A stretch of DNA of 64,000 nucleotides, taken from Tubiluchus corallicola (Eukaryota; Priapulida; Priapulimorpha; Priapulimorphida; Tubiluchidae). The position numbers and the translations under genes are program-made. Location of the stretch: NCBI GenBank assembly GCA_030141605.1, contig JAQGDQ010000210.1:1-64000 (forward strand), read 5' to 3'. The notes beneath the pieces are model-generated. The model saw only the letters and a program-made list of their open reading frames with translations, had not been told where the DNA came from and did no database searches. Positions 37,001 through 63,921 of this stretch are shown here, in pieces; positions within the stretch are counted from its first letter, which is position 1; every line of letters starts with the position of its first letter.

Positions 37001-37106
37001 CATCCTCCTCAACTGAAAGATGTCTTCTAACTATGTGATCTTGAAGGGCAGCCGATAATACGAGCCCATTAGCCCTAACTGTTGCTTCATTCCGTTTAGC
37101 GTACAT
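27643..37106 (-). CDS. RNF32: RNF32 orthologue: RING-H2 / IQ / RING-H2 protein, six coding exons
   Basis: Putative E3 ubiquitin ligase. The mammalian orthologue is testis-rich, and no substrate is known to me. Coding exons in transcript order: 37106-36878, 35711-35569, 34959-34927, 32279-32046, 30653-30492, 28020-27643. Together they give 1179 nt, 392 aa, with no frameshift. RING1 ligands are C112, C115, C129, H131, H134, C137, C150 and C153. The IQ motif, with core [14 protein letters not shown] at 178-191, is a calmodulin-type site. RING2 ligands are C276, C279, C351, H353, H356, C359, C374 and C377. The RING-IQ-RING order and the blocks EWEKVK, RTVPP and SYQ/QYQ-KI are specific to RNF32. 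Human is 362 aa; the extra length is mainly a 71-residue loop in RING2. The gene converges on GULP1. Confidence 0.95.
28379..28450 (+). repeat. Possible tRNA-like remnant
   Basis: GCGCTGGTTGGCG, a 4-bp stem with a 7-nt loop (TGAG gttttgt CTCA), then a B box-like GGGTTCGAGGC. The acceptor and T stems do not pair well. It is probably a SINE fragment in the RNF32 intron. Confidence 0.25.
28451..30260. other. RNF32 intron 5, otherwise featureless
   Basis: No exon or clear repeat recognised between the RING2 exon and the GT/CA repeat. Short frames here look random. Confidence 0.4.
30265..30434. repeat. (GT)n/(GC)n microsatellite in RNF32 intron
   Basis: Compound GT/GC repeat. In the RNF32 transcript it reads (CA)n and begins about 57 nt after the donor of exon 5. 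Long frames across it are not coding. Confidence 0.97.
30492..30653 (-). CDS. RNF32: RNF32 exon 5, helical linker
   Basis: 54 codons, phase 0, starting LTDITNRMI and ending DWEEVAKK. It corresponds to the human linker between the IQ motif and RING2 ([13 protein letters not shown] versus LFAEIDQCLAINR). The open frame beyond 30492 runs into a CA repeat and is intronic. Confidence 0.93.
30931..31042. repeat. 37-bp tandem repeat, three copies
   Basis: Three nearly identical units containing agagctgagcagtcgttcat and acagagcaggcggaacc, in RNF32 intron 4. Confidence 0.95.
31074..31110. repeat. Perfect 17-bp hairpin with 3-nt loop
   Basis: GCAAGGACTACTATACA at 31074-31090, loop ggt, and the exact complement at 31094-31110. 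It lies 30 bp from the 37-bp tandem repeat. Confidence 0.9.
32046..32279 (-). CDS. RNF32: RNF32 exon 4, end of RING1 and IQ motif
   Basis: 78 codons, phase 0. It starts [18 protein letters not shown], completing RING1. Then come RVVHDG, the IQ motif [14 protein letters not shown] and [16 protein letters not shown]. Each block has a close human counterpart. Confidence 0.96.
32340..33860 (-). mobile_element. Non-LTR retrotransposon remnant, RT domain, 5'-truncated
   Basis: The - strand frame at 33775-33182 carries RT motifs: [31 protein letters not shown], then [11 protein letters not shown] (RT motif with catalytic-type Asp). It then breaks. Downstream, in other frames, come remnants of the RT thumb and 3' region ([33 protein letters not shown]). 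Frameshifts and stops make it dead. It is sense to RNF32 and lies between the microexon and exon 4. Confidence 0.85.
34927..34959 (-). CDS. RNF32: RNF32 exon 3, 33-nt microexon with RING1 zinc ligands
   Basis: Eleven codons, [11 protein letters not shown], phase 0, between acceptor tttttgtag and donor gtatgt. It supplies three of the eight RING1 ligands (C129, H131, H134). Human has [11 protein letters not shown] at the same place. It is too short for ordinary ORF calling; without it RING1 would be broken. Confidence 0.92.
35225..35415. mobile_element. Short foldback MITE in RNF32 intron
   Basis: ATGGCGCGTTCAGAC at both ends in inverted orientation, flanked by TA. The interior has gcgcaact, caacttgttgcgcaac and ctctcagagagaa words on both strands. 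About 190 bp, ending 150 bp from RNF32 exon 2. Confidence 0.75.
35569..35711 (-). CDS. RNF32: RNF32 exon 2, first half of RING1
   Basis: It completes Ala, then [14 protein letters not shown] and [12 protein letters not shown] is the first Cys pair of RING1. It matches the human LAQKLGL, EWEKVKQ and CPICKEEF blocks. The acceptor is ttttgcag and the donor gttcga. Confidence 0.94.
36100..36205. repeat. Interstitial telomere-like (CCCTAA)n, degenerate
   Basis: Runs of ccctaaccctaacc mixed with ccttat and cctaat variants. Matches the animal telomere repeat TTAGGG. It lies in RNF32 intron 1. Confidence 0.85.
36272..36603. repeat. 63-71 bp tandem repeat built from palindromes
   Basis: Five units beginning near 36280, 36351, 36414, 36477 and 36541. 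Each contains GGGGCCC, TAGGCTGCAGCCTA or its TGTAG variant, and TATCCTATAGGATA or close variants, several of them perfect palindromes, plus AAGCTT. It is 70 bp from the telomere-like tract. Confidence 0.92.
36878..37106 (-). CDS. RNF32: RNF32 exon 1 (start codon exon)
   Basis: The ATG at 37106-37104 directly follows an acceptor (ttttacag), so at least one 5' UTR exon lies upstream. It encodes [10 protein letters not shown], then [13 protein letters not shown] and [13 protein letters not shown] plus one base. ALQDHI and EYV(I/L)D match human RNF32. The Met is plausible as the start, but an upstream coding exon cannot be excluded. Confidence 0.9.
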
Positions 37107-37220
37107 CTGTAAAATAATATACTTAAAGTTGCTGGCTTTTGACACGAGCATAGGATAAAAAACCGCCAGGTGCTGGCTTGGTTAATGGTTACTGCTCGCA
37201 AGGACTTCGTTGGCTATTTA

Positions 37221-37343
37221 TGAAAAATGTGCAGATATTACAAATTATCGTCGAAAATTTCGTAAAAAGCACTAAAAGCAGTTTAATTTTTTGGCAATAC
37301 CTAATGTAGGTTTAAGTGGCGTATCAATCACGTGTTCTTTCTT
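37221..37343 (-). pseudogene. Duplicated end of RNF32 exon 1 with its splice donor
   Basis: About 120 bp aligning to 36800-36923, the end of RNF32 exon 1 plus intron start. The peptide [11 protein letters not shown] and the donor (attag|gtatt) are kept. There is no good acceptor before it, so it is more likely a decayed exon duplicate than an alternative exon. Confidence 0.7.
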
Positions 37344-37439
37344 ACATATGTTTAAATATGGAATGAAATATTTTAAATTGAATTGAGTTCATTTATACTG
37401 AACTGAACTGAATTGAATTGAATTTGTTCAGATGCTTTC

Positions 37440-37930
37440 ATTTTACAGAAACGTACAAATACATGGGCACTTTTCTAAACACCGAAGATGACATCAAAAG
37501 TAGAAAAAACAAGCAATGCATGCTTTTCTTGATCACAAGAATGTATTAACTAGCAAGATTTAAGTCTTAACATGAGACTTTGATTATTTAATGCTTTCGT
37601 TACCAGCATATTTATGTACAACAGTTAAACTTGGGGTTTAACTATTACTCAAGAAAAGCAGATTGACACATTTCATAGACGTCTTCTAAGGAAAGTTTTA
37701 ATGATTTAGATGGCTATACAAAAATGAAGATTTATACTGCAGAACGAAGAAATTTCTTGGAGTTCGAAAGTCAAGATTTGAAGATTAAGACGGCTAGGAC
37801 ATCTTCTAAGATTACCAAATGAAGTACCAGTGAGAACAGCCTTAAAGGAAGCTTTAAAACCTTATAGATGGATTGAGACTTCGAAGAAGAAGTTGAAAGT
37901 TTACCCGAAATATGAAACGCATGATGCTAC
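37440..37930 (+). mobile_element. Non-LTR retrotransposon remnant, RT C-terminal region
   Basis: Broken frames read YKYMGTFLNTEDDIKSRKNK, then FLDHKNVLTSKI, and further on RRLGHLLRLPNEVPVRTALK and EALKP. This KY(L/M)GTFLN...GHLLRLP order is the C-terminal part of a LINE-type RT protein. Several stops and frameshifts. It is upstream of RNF32. Confidence 0.75.
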
Positions 37931-39174
37931 GTAAGGGTATTGTAAAGCACTTTAAATACAACAACATTGTGCGTAGGATCTAAGTACATCAATTTACAAC
38001 CTACAAATTTTAATGCACCATATAAGCTGTTAAGCATGTTACGCGTACACTACGTTATGAACATTAAACAAATTCAATTTATTATGTTTATTACACTCAT
38101 TTTGCACTGCATACTACATTACAATCACTGCAACAAACTACAGAAAGCGATTTATCTGTATTACAGTCACGCATACAATTTGATCAAATTCGCAGAATAA
38201 AGGTTAATTGTCATCATTATCATAATAATAGTTGAACATTTATTGCTACACTGTGACATTGTAAGTCAAGAAAAGAGACTACACTTTCGAAGAGAATCAG
38301 TAGATGGCGCTATTTTCGACATCTACATATTAAGAAAGAAATCTTTATTTGACACCTTTGTAAATGTGGTAAAAGACATTTTTATGATTAACATTTGTTT
38401 ATGAATTATGAATTATGAATTTATTCCACAGCAACTCAAACATACATATAAATTGATATAACATTGAAAAAAAACTATGCGAGTTACTGTGAGGAGGGGG
38501 AAGGAGCATTGAGCTTTCGAGTCCTCTTCCAGGTATAGTTTATAATATATAAATGTTTAATTGATCTGCAAAATTTGTGCTCACGTAGATGCAAATATTC
38601 TCTATAATCATTATGGCAAATATCCTTTCTAGGTTAATAAGCGATTTGACATATTGCGTAATAACGACCAATGTATTTTTCTGGTTATATATAATATTAT
38701 GTACTTATAATTAAGTTAAGCTTTGTCTGCAACTACAGGCACATTAATGTTATGTATTTTAAAATAAAAGATTAATTATCATCATAATAGTTTAATCCAA
38801 AAAGTGGTTAACGTCAATGGTAGGCCATTTTCATTGTACTCATTCCTAAGTTCATTTAACAGTTGAGAAACGTTTTACCTGTGATGCTCTTGCTTTCATT
38901 ATAGAGGTTAACACGCAGAGGTTTTACACTTCGATTGCCTTCTACTTTGAAATAATTCGATTTCTCATTTAAGCATTTAGTTGTTATTGTTACTATGGCG
39001 ACAATGTAACCTAATGCGTTGTTGAGAATTATGTTAACGTTGCGGTAATTTATTAATGCGTTGGAAATGGCTTTCCCAAAATAACCGTTCTTGAATTTTT
39101 AAAGGAGCTTCATAGTTTCTAAAAATTCATTAAAAGAAGTTAACAAGCGTTGGCACAATAACAACATTTTGCGA

Positions 39175-39245
39175 TAAAAAAGAAATGGAAAATTAAAAGA
39201 TCCAAGATGGCGGAGAGAGCCAGCACATTGCAACCAGGCGCCAAA
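39175..39245 (-). promoter_or_regulatory. YY1-like motif, possible RNF32 promoter
   Basis: CCGCCATCTTGGATC on the - strand (around 39200-39215) matches the YY1 core found near many animal start sites, in the RNF32 orientation. RNF32 needs an upstream 5' UTR exon, but nothing links this site to it. Confidence 0.25.
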
Positions 39246-39334
39246 CTCAGAAATGGTCGGGACCCATAAGCAACCCTCTTATTTTGGCACTCTAATTTTC
39301 AATGTACACCGTACCACCGTAGGATAGTAGATTG

Positions 39335-40420
39335 TTCAAGGACAAGAAAGGGGGTACCAGAAGTAGGTTTCAGAAAAATCGCCTTAAAAATTGTATTAGT
39401 TTATAGCTATTTTATGCATATATTGTATTCGCGTTGAAAGGGTTTTTTGTTTATTTCCGTTTTAAATCTCCCGCAATACTGTTCCGACCGCACATTTACA
39501 TGACGTCATATACGCACAGCGTAAATCAAGGGAAGAAAAGGAAATGTTAAACCATGCCCCAAAAAACTTTCCATGCAAAGATATGAAAGACTTATGTAAC
39601 TAGAAAAGAAAAATATTAATTATTTAGAATGTTTTCACCAATTGGTAAAATGTTATTGATTCACCTACAGGGTGCACCACTTACTAACCAAAAAACGTAT
39701 TTTCAATCTTATTGACGAGAAATAGTAATTTAAAAGTTTACTTAGTGACGTATGGGCTACGAATGCTCTGATTATTTTTTCAAACTTCACGCAAGGTTAT
39801 CTAAGCTTGTTTCAAACAACTTATCATCAACTTACATCCTTCTTCGTTCCCTCAACTCTCACAGTCTCACTATTTCTCTTCGCACTCTTCGTCTTTCCCC
39901 TTTCGCGCTGTCTGTTTTCCCTTTTTGTGTCGAAGAAACTTCCACGCTGATGAAGCAACCCATATTTATGCAGTTTGGTACGCTAAGAGCAGTGCAAGGC
40001 GATATCCAGCACCTAAGGCAGGTTATTATAGCTAACCACTAAGGACATAATCTTCCCAGATGAGCCAATCGGTGAAAGCATTTTAAATAATTAAATTTCT
40101 TTTCTAGTTACATAATATATAAGTATTTCAGGAAGGTAAGCGAAATGCTAAGTAATATAGATTTGCACGGAAAGTTTTTGAGACATAGTTTAACATTTCC
40201 TTTTCTTTCACTGATTTACGTTGTGCGTAGGTGACGTCATGTAATGGCGCCATCAGAACAGTATTGCGAGAGATTTAAAATGAAAACAAACAAAAATTCC
40301 TTTCAACGCAAGTACGATATATGCATTAAATTGCTGTAAAGTAATGTAATTTTTTAAGGCGATTTCTCTGAAACCTACTTTAGGTACCCTTATCTTGTCC
40401 TTTAACTACGTTAGTTAGCA
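39335..40420. repeat. Long inverted repeat, arms about 320-360 bp
   Basis: The left arm 39335-39651 and right arm 40064-40420 are inverted copies: gtaggtttcagaaaaatcgc on the left against the complement of gcgatttctctgaaacctac on the right, and so on through atgtaactagaaaagaaa. The loop is about 410 bp. The right arm has an extra 50 bp or so. Parts also recur at 48480-48860 and 57880-58400. It is probably a DNA element with long terminal inverted repeats. Confidence 0.85.
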
Positions 40421-40770
40421 GATGAAACCGTTCGAAATTCTCAGTGGTTAGTTATCAGTTTACTAGCCATTGTTTGCTTCACTTCGCATACGAGCGCATA
40501 TCGTGACCACGCAGCTGAAAACTCGCTGTATTAGGAGCAGAGGATCCTGCTGACTCCTCAGCGGCTGCTTGTTTACTTGCGAGGAGATTAAATCAATTAA
40601 TTTTATTAGCGGAGGCGACTGCGCCATAACCTAAAATCCGCCGCTTAATGAACCAGCATCTTGAGGCTCTGTAATTGAGCATAGTATTTGCATGGACTTA
40701 CCAAGCCTATTCACCACACTCAGAGATGCTTCGATCGCAATCAACGCTGGATTGCATGATTATCGGTAAC

Positions 40771-40851
40771 CATGGCGACGCAGACAACAACGGAAGGGGA
40801 AACAGCGCAACTGCATTACCTGCAGGATGTTAATTACTGGCATGCCAGGTA
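40771..40851 (+). CDS. Candidate 5' exon with strong start context
   Basis: ATG at 40771 in the context aaccATGgcg, followed by 26 open codons (starting MATQTTTEGETAQ) up to a good donor, gtaagt at 40852. The surroundings (40540-40850) are more GC/CpG-rich than the flanks, as expected near a promoter. If joined directly to the NIM1K exon at 44798 the frame closes after two codons (TTT TAA), ahead of the NIM1K ATG. It would then be an upstream ORF in a NIM1K leader exon. It could also belong to another transcript. Confidence 0.35.
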
Positions 40852-41037
40852 AGTGCTACTGGTCATGTTCAAGACAGGAAGCGCAAAACACGCGCGAATT
40901 GCTTTGATGGTGTCGTATCAGATGTTTGAAGTCAATACGTGAGTTTGCAGTCACATCATGTGTTCAGTGTTACTAGCTAGGACGATTTGCACTTGTATTA
41001 AAGGTAAGTTGACTTTAATTTCAACTTACAGACAAAA

Positions 41038-41160
41038 CTAATGATGACGATGATGATGAAGAAGATGGTGATGGTGATGTTGATGTTGATGATGATGACG
41101 ATGCTGATGAAGATGATGATAATGATGATGGTATTACTGTTGACGATGAACGATATTGAT
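41038..41160. repeat. Degenerate (GAT)n tract
   Basis: About 120 bp of gatgat/gaagat/gttgat triplets, interrupted throughout. No coding evidence. Confidence 0.85.
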
Positions 41161-41654
41161 AGCTGGTAAGATATTGTAGATGTCGAATCAGCAGCAAATT
41201 AAATTTATTGGTACATGTTTATCAACATATCATTACATAATACTCCTACGTTTGTATTTTCTTGTTCACCTAATGACGCTTTAATGCACAATCATTAAGC
41301 CTATAAGACAAAATCGAAATTTCTAAGATTCATTGCATACGTTGCTAAGTTCATACTATTTAACTTTGGGTTCACTGGAGACTGATACTTGTATAATATC
41401 AGCGGGTTTAACAGATTAGACTGGCAAGCTGTATGGCCAGATAGTCCAGATAGTAAACTTATGTAACCATGTCAACCAGAAAGATTTTAAAGAAAATACG
41501 AAAACCCAAAATTCAACATCACGATCAGCAGGAATAGCAGAGAAATCACGGTGAAAGTTGAGCAACCCCAGGCTAGGTAAGTAAACATGTGGGAGTCGAG
41601 AAAGAAAATTCTGCATCTGCCGTCTTGTTATTTCTCTCGCCCAGTACGTACATG

Positions 41655-41906
41655 CAGGGCCTATTTCAAGGGGGGAAGAGGGGATACTTCCCCGGGGCCT
41701 CACCCTCCAGGGGGGCCTCGCGCCAAGTTAACTTTTTTTGCTTTATGCGAACATACTGCCTCCTCTCTCCCTGTCATACTCTCTCTTGCCGCACGCGCGC
41801 CGTTTGCCAGTATTGACAAGTATTAAGGACTGGTCTTGAGAATAAAGCAGTTTATCCTACAACTGCCCCACTTCCCCGGGCCTCGCCTAGGCTGAAATAG
41901 GCCCTG
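41655..41906. mobile_element. hAT-type MITE with 8-bp target duplication
   Basis: The terminal inverted repeat CAGGGCCTATTTCA is at both ends. The flanks are CGTACATG (41647-41654) and CGTACATA (41907-41914), 7 of 8 identical, which fits hAT. 252 bp, GC-rich, no transposase. Confidence 0.85.
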
Positions 41907-42639
41907 CGTACATATGGTTAAATGCCTACGCCAGTCCAGTGTCTCAGAGGATTATCTTTAATATTAGAGGGTTATCCGTGATAATGGGATAAGTTGCGTA
42001 TGCTGTATAATTAAGCAAACAAGCAAATTCAATCAGTAGGCGGCAATTTAACGTGTGGGCGTAGATATTACAGATAGAGCTTCCTTTTTAAAAACAACTA
42101 CGAAGAAACATTGAGAACAAACTAGAAGCCTCAAGAGTTTTTCTTTATATAGATTTTTCAATGGATATGATTATATGATTGCCTGTATACTGTGAAACTG
42201 GCTTCAGGCTTCCAGTGATAATGCTTTATACACAGTTGCTGACAAACGCGATGGCTGGTTGATCATTAGGCGACCACCGTGCTTCTGGTTTACGGTTGCA
42301 AGCAAATATATCACGGTTTACGATTGCAAGCAAATATGGCTTCATTGTATACCTGTGTATAATCACCACCCTGACCTATTGATATAATACACGTATAGAT
42401 TGCACAGGTTTTACAATATTCGTATTGTATAACATACAAGTTTTCCTGATGTTTGTCCTGATGTTGAGCAAATGTTATCGGCTTCTGACTGTTTTAGAAA
42501 CACAGAATCACGCAATGGCCTTTCGCATGGCTCTAACTACACCAGGGGGTTATTTTATTTTTTCCTCTCATGTAAACACAATTGTCTCACGTAAACACTA
42601 GTATCTTCATGTACAATAGTGAAATGTAGAGTTTGACTG

Positions 42640-43090
42640 CAACAAAGGAAACAGAAATAGACGTGTTTCACGGAGGTCTGCTCAGAAGAATCTTAAAAAT
42701 AAAATGGCCATACATATCATTTCAAGTGAGCAGCTGTATAACAGAGTCAACAGGGTCTCTGGAGCTCTATAATCAGAATGAGAAGGCTAGTCAGAAAAGA
42801 TAGGACATTTAATGTGACTGAAAGAAACAATACCAGTAAGATTAGCATTAAACGAGACACTGAAACCTGCTAAACGACCTCCAGGCAAATCAAAAACAAC
42901 TTAGATATCAAAGAATTAATAGAGATTTACAGCATCTGAGACAAAACTTAACAATAGCATCACAGGAGTAGAAAATTTTACATGCAGACATGAAATAGGT
43001 GGTGGGTGCTCTAATAAAGGATAGAGGCTCAGTGTCTACAGTAGATGTTTGGAGCAACAGAAGAAGTAGAATAAGAAGAAAAAGAAGAAG
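42640..43090 (+). mobile_element. Non-LTR retrotransposon 3' remnant
   Basis: Broken frames read TEIDVFHGGLLRRILKIKWP, then ETIPVRLALNETLKPAKRPP and GKSKTT. It is the same kind of RT C-terminus as at 37440-37930. It ends in a GAA-rich tail (43070-43095). Dead copy. Confidence 0.75.
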
Positions 43091-43394
43091 AAGATTCAGT
43101 TTGCATGTTCGGTCCCTCAGCGTTTAAAAATTAGCGATGTTTTGAGCCAAATGATGTAATTATGCTGGAAAAATTAATGTAGTAAACAATCACGCTAACA
43201 CATTTCAACATTCTGAATGATCGCTTCATGAGGAAATAATTTCGTATGAGCTCTAGTAGAATCTAATCTTATTCAGCATTCTTACACTAGCACTGCTCAT
43301 CCTAGTTCAAGTTGAACATCTTGAACAAATACAAGATATTTAACTTCCGAATAGAGTGGTATCCTGCAATATGATAGATTTCAATTTTACCTTG

Positions 43395-43560
43395 ATTATT
43401 TATTTATTTATTCTGTCTGTAGGACCATTTCAATTTCACAAAAATGCAGTTCATAAAATATTTATAGTAATTAAAAGCGAGCTATAAAACAATAAGAAGA
43501 CGTTACAATTAAGAAAATATAATAAAATGTTAGTTTAAAATACACATAGATGGTGAAAAC
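43395..43560 (-). repeat. Retroelement 3' tail-like sequence
   Basis: On the - strand, GAAATGGTCCTACAGACAGA followed by (ATAA)n. A conserved 3' end plus tetranucleotide tail suggests a LINE 3' fragment. A similar (ATAA)n tail is at 33935-33965. Confidence 0.45.
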
Positions 43561-44797
43561 CTGTTCTAATACGTCCTAATCACAGACAATATCCAAGTAT
43601 CTGTAATGCAATGTATATAATATATATAGAATAGCCCACATAAAATGTGTTGTATGTACATTGTACAAGTACATGTACAACTATAAAACACTAAATTCCT
43701 ATAGCATAAGCCAATACATTACGTTAATGAAAACCTATTTGGAAGCCATTGAAACTTGAAAGGGATTGTAGTGTACGCTGTACGTTACGCACGTTTAATT
43801 TCATTTTATGGGGTGATTAGGGGATAAAAAATGACCCGTTGCTATGGTAATAGAAACGCTAGCTGTTATAGGCCTTTAATTTACCTTTCATTCGCTGAGT
43901 ATAGCTAATAGGCTCTGCACTGTTTTGAACTTTACTTTTTAAGTTATACAGGAATAATCGACTTAAACTCAACTAGCAACTTAATGTTTCTAAGTTTTTA
44001 TCATGTGGCCCTTACACTATTGTGTTGTAATAATATTAAGCTTTGCAGTAAACTACGTTAGACAACGCGAATATTAGTTACGGCTAATGATGAGAGTGGA
44101 TATAGTGCTTTTAGGCAATATTTTTTCCTTACCAGTTCTGCCAAGATCGCAATCGTTAACTTTACTGTCAAACATTTGAATGAGAGTTTGAGTTTGAGTG
44201 GGATCAATATTGCTTCACGGTTTTTAGCTTTCTATCTTGAGAATTTCATAACGTCCTTTCGTAACTTTTGAAGGTTATTGTCTCCTCAGCGTCCATGTTT
44301 TTCTTTTGTATGTATATATTTATAATTACGTGAGTGCCCCTTATTGGCAGCTGTTGGGTTAGAGTGTCCATCCATCAACTTTGACAAGTTTCAATCAATT
44401 TTTAACCACAATAATTCCAAATTCTAGCTTTGACGTAGTAACTAAAATTCTCCGTGTGTATATTTAACTAAGATACATTATAATGTATTAGCGATTGTAC
44501 ACTGTAATTTTCTACTACAGTTAATTACTGATGATCGTACGTGCACTATCTTAGTTGAACTAATGTAATTGCGAATATAAATTCGTACATCGAATAGAGT
44601 GTGACATCCCGAGATATATGATTTTCGTAATTGTTAACTAAAATTATATTAGTGTATAAACGTAATTCAATTCATTAAATTCACAAAATAATATAATTAT
44701 TATAAATATAGATTGATTAGTTTTCTTTCTTTCTGTGTGTGGAATAATTAGCGGGCAAACAAATTAAACAACGAGCATACATTTTTTTAAATTATAG
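43561..44797. other. Non-coding sequence upstream of NIM1K exon 1
   Basis: AT-rich; no exon recognised. The acceptor aaattatag at 44789-44797 implies an unlocated upstream exon of NIM1K. Confidence 0.4.
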
Positions 44798-44824
44798 ATT
44801 TTAACTCTTGGTGACATAAATCGC

Positions 44825-62016
<17,192 letters not shown>

Positions 62017-63413
62017 TAGTGAAAATAATTAGATTATTTTACTGAACTGATTAGCCTTTGCAACAGTTTTCCTAGGTTTACCAAGAGTAAATAAATATTT
62101 TCGATAATCACTGGTTTACAGCATGTCAGAGAACAATCTTTCTTCCAAATAATTTTCAGTTAGGCAGTTCATGCAGTCATCAAGTTGTGTTGTGCTCATA
62201 AGCGAGAGCGGCACATAAGCAAGGGCCATAAGTCCATGGACGCAAAAGGGATGACCATATAGGCGAATCCCTCGGTTATAACTGAACATAGGCGCCAGTA
62301 GTGACACGATTGTTATAGAAACTTGCATTTTTAATGCTGACTCGTACATGTGCCATGATTATGTGTAATCTTGATTTGTATCTACCTTACTTTGCTCATG
62401 CTTCCTTTGAATTGTATGAAATGCCAAAAATATTTACCGCAAACAATATGACAGTTGTAAAATGCATTTCAAATTCAAGATTCAATCACATCTCTGTATA
62501 GTGGTGATTGGCAGGTTAGTCCATCGGTCATGTGCCAATAATTTTCACTTTCCGTCCACATGAGTAGGTCTAACTCGGAATGTAAAATCAGTTTTAATTT
62601 CTGTCTCGTATAGTAGTTCATTTTAACAATTCAGCAACAATATTTTGCTCTGGATGTGCTCCGCACTAATGCACGTGGATTATGTTAAAGGTGCCATTTT
62701 TAGCAAACATAACTTGTTACATTCTAACATTTTGTAAATTCTGTACAATAATTAAAATCGTTGTTATTTTGTACAATATGTAAATTACTGTATAAAGCGT
62801 TATTATGGCATGTATAATTTTTTTCTAAAGAAAGTTTTCGCGCGCTTGAAATGGTGCCCCAGCAAGGCGTCTACAGGACAGAACAGCCGTCAATAAATCT
62901 TTGTGATAGATAGACTTATAATAAAAACTACTAGTTATGATTACATTCAGTATTTTGAATTATTGTTTGTTTTCACATTTATTTTAAATGTGTGACATCG
63001 TCACTGCTATAAATGTTGTCTTAGTTGGTACACTACACAAATCAAAGACCTTTTTCGGATTAAAAGACCATCTGGTACGTAAGTTCAACGCCATTAGAAT
63101 TGTGTCAACCAGCAACTTCTAATACATGCAATGCAATTAGCCTTTTGGTTTCTACAACAATGCTGTAATTGATTAATTAACCTGTGTGAATTGTAAAAGG
63201 ACTTGATATTGATCTTTTGCCAAATATTTCAGCTTACACAGCCTGGTTTATTGAGCATTTTCTCTAACCATTTGTCTCTTTGGAATAAAACGAAAATTAA
63301 TTGAAAACAGCATACGGAATCATGGTGTTTATTCATTAAAATTCAAAATTGTTCTTTCAACAGCCTACAGCCTTTGTTTGAAGTAAAACCGAAGAAAATC
63401 CACTGTAATATAG
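62017..63413. other. 3' UTR and downstream flank of NIM1K
   Basis: AT-rich, with polyA signals at 62090 and 62892. No further gene seen. Confidence 0.45.
62090..62095 (+). terminator. Probable NIM1K polyadenylation signal
   Basis: AATAAA 74 nt after the NIM1K stop. A second AATAAA at 62892-62897 could give a longer 3' UTR. Confidence 0.55.
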
Positions 63414-63421
63414 GGCTATAG

Positions 63422-63921
63422 CAGGGGTGTGCAAATTGTCAGACTAGCCGGGCCACATTAAACTTTCCCGCAATTCCTGCGGGCCACAGGCAGTTTGATC
63501 AAGGAGCCAAGTACAGAAAGGCCTAATAACGATTTTTTTGCATCCGACCTGCGTACATCATTACTACTGCACTCATGAAACTATTTTAGAAGTTATTAAA
63601 ATTTATATTACAAACCATATATTTCTACTTTCAGGACAGCTAGTGGTGATTTCATTACAATGGATATTAGTAATGTGTATCATACAGTCTGTATAGTACA
63701 GTGACATTAAGCTACAACCGTCTTGTAAGGGTTAATGGCATCCGATCTAGTAGAAAAAACTACCCGCAATATCTTTGGGATTGTGGCATGGACTTCAGCT
63801 GGATACACTCACTTAATCGCCCGGGCCGCACTTTCATTAGGTTGACAAATCTCTTCGCGGGCCGCACAAATTCTCTCGGCGGGCCGCAAGTGGCCCGCGG
63901 GCCGCAATTTGCACACCCCTG
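63422..63921. mobile_element. hAT-type non-autonomous element with perfect 8-bp target duplication
   Basis: CAGGGGTGTGCAAATTG at the left and its inverted complement at the right. GGCTATAG is at both flanks (63414-63421 and 63922-63929). 500 bp, with GC-rich ends (gcgggccgc words), no transposase. Confidence 0.92.

Noticed and set aside
40950-41004. An additional NIM1K exon between 40851 and 44798
   Set aside because: It has an acceptor and gtaagt donor and stays open, but the phase leads to a stop soon after joining the exon at 44798.
41416-41826. Open frames on both strands at 41416-41826
   Set aside because: Largely inside the hAT MITE, Pro/Gly-rich because of its GC content; no family match.
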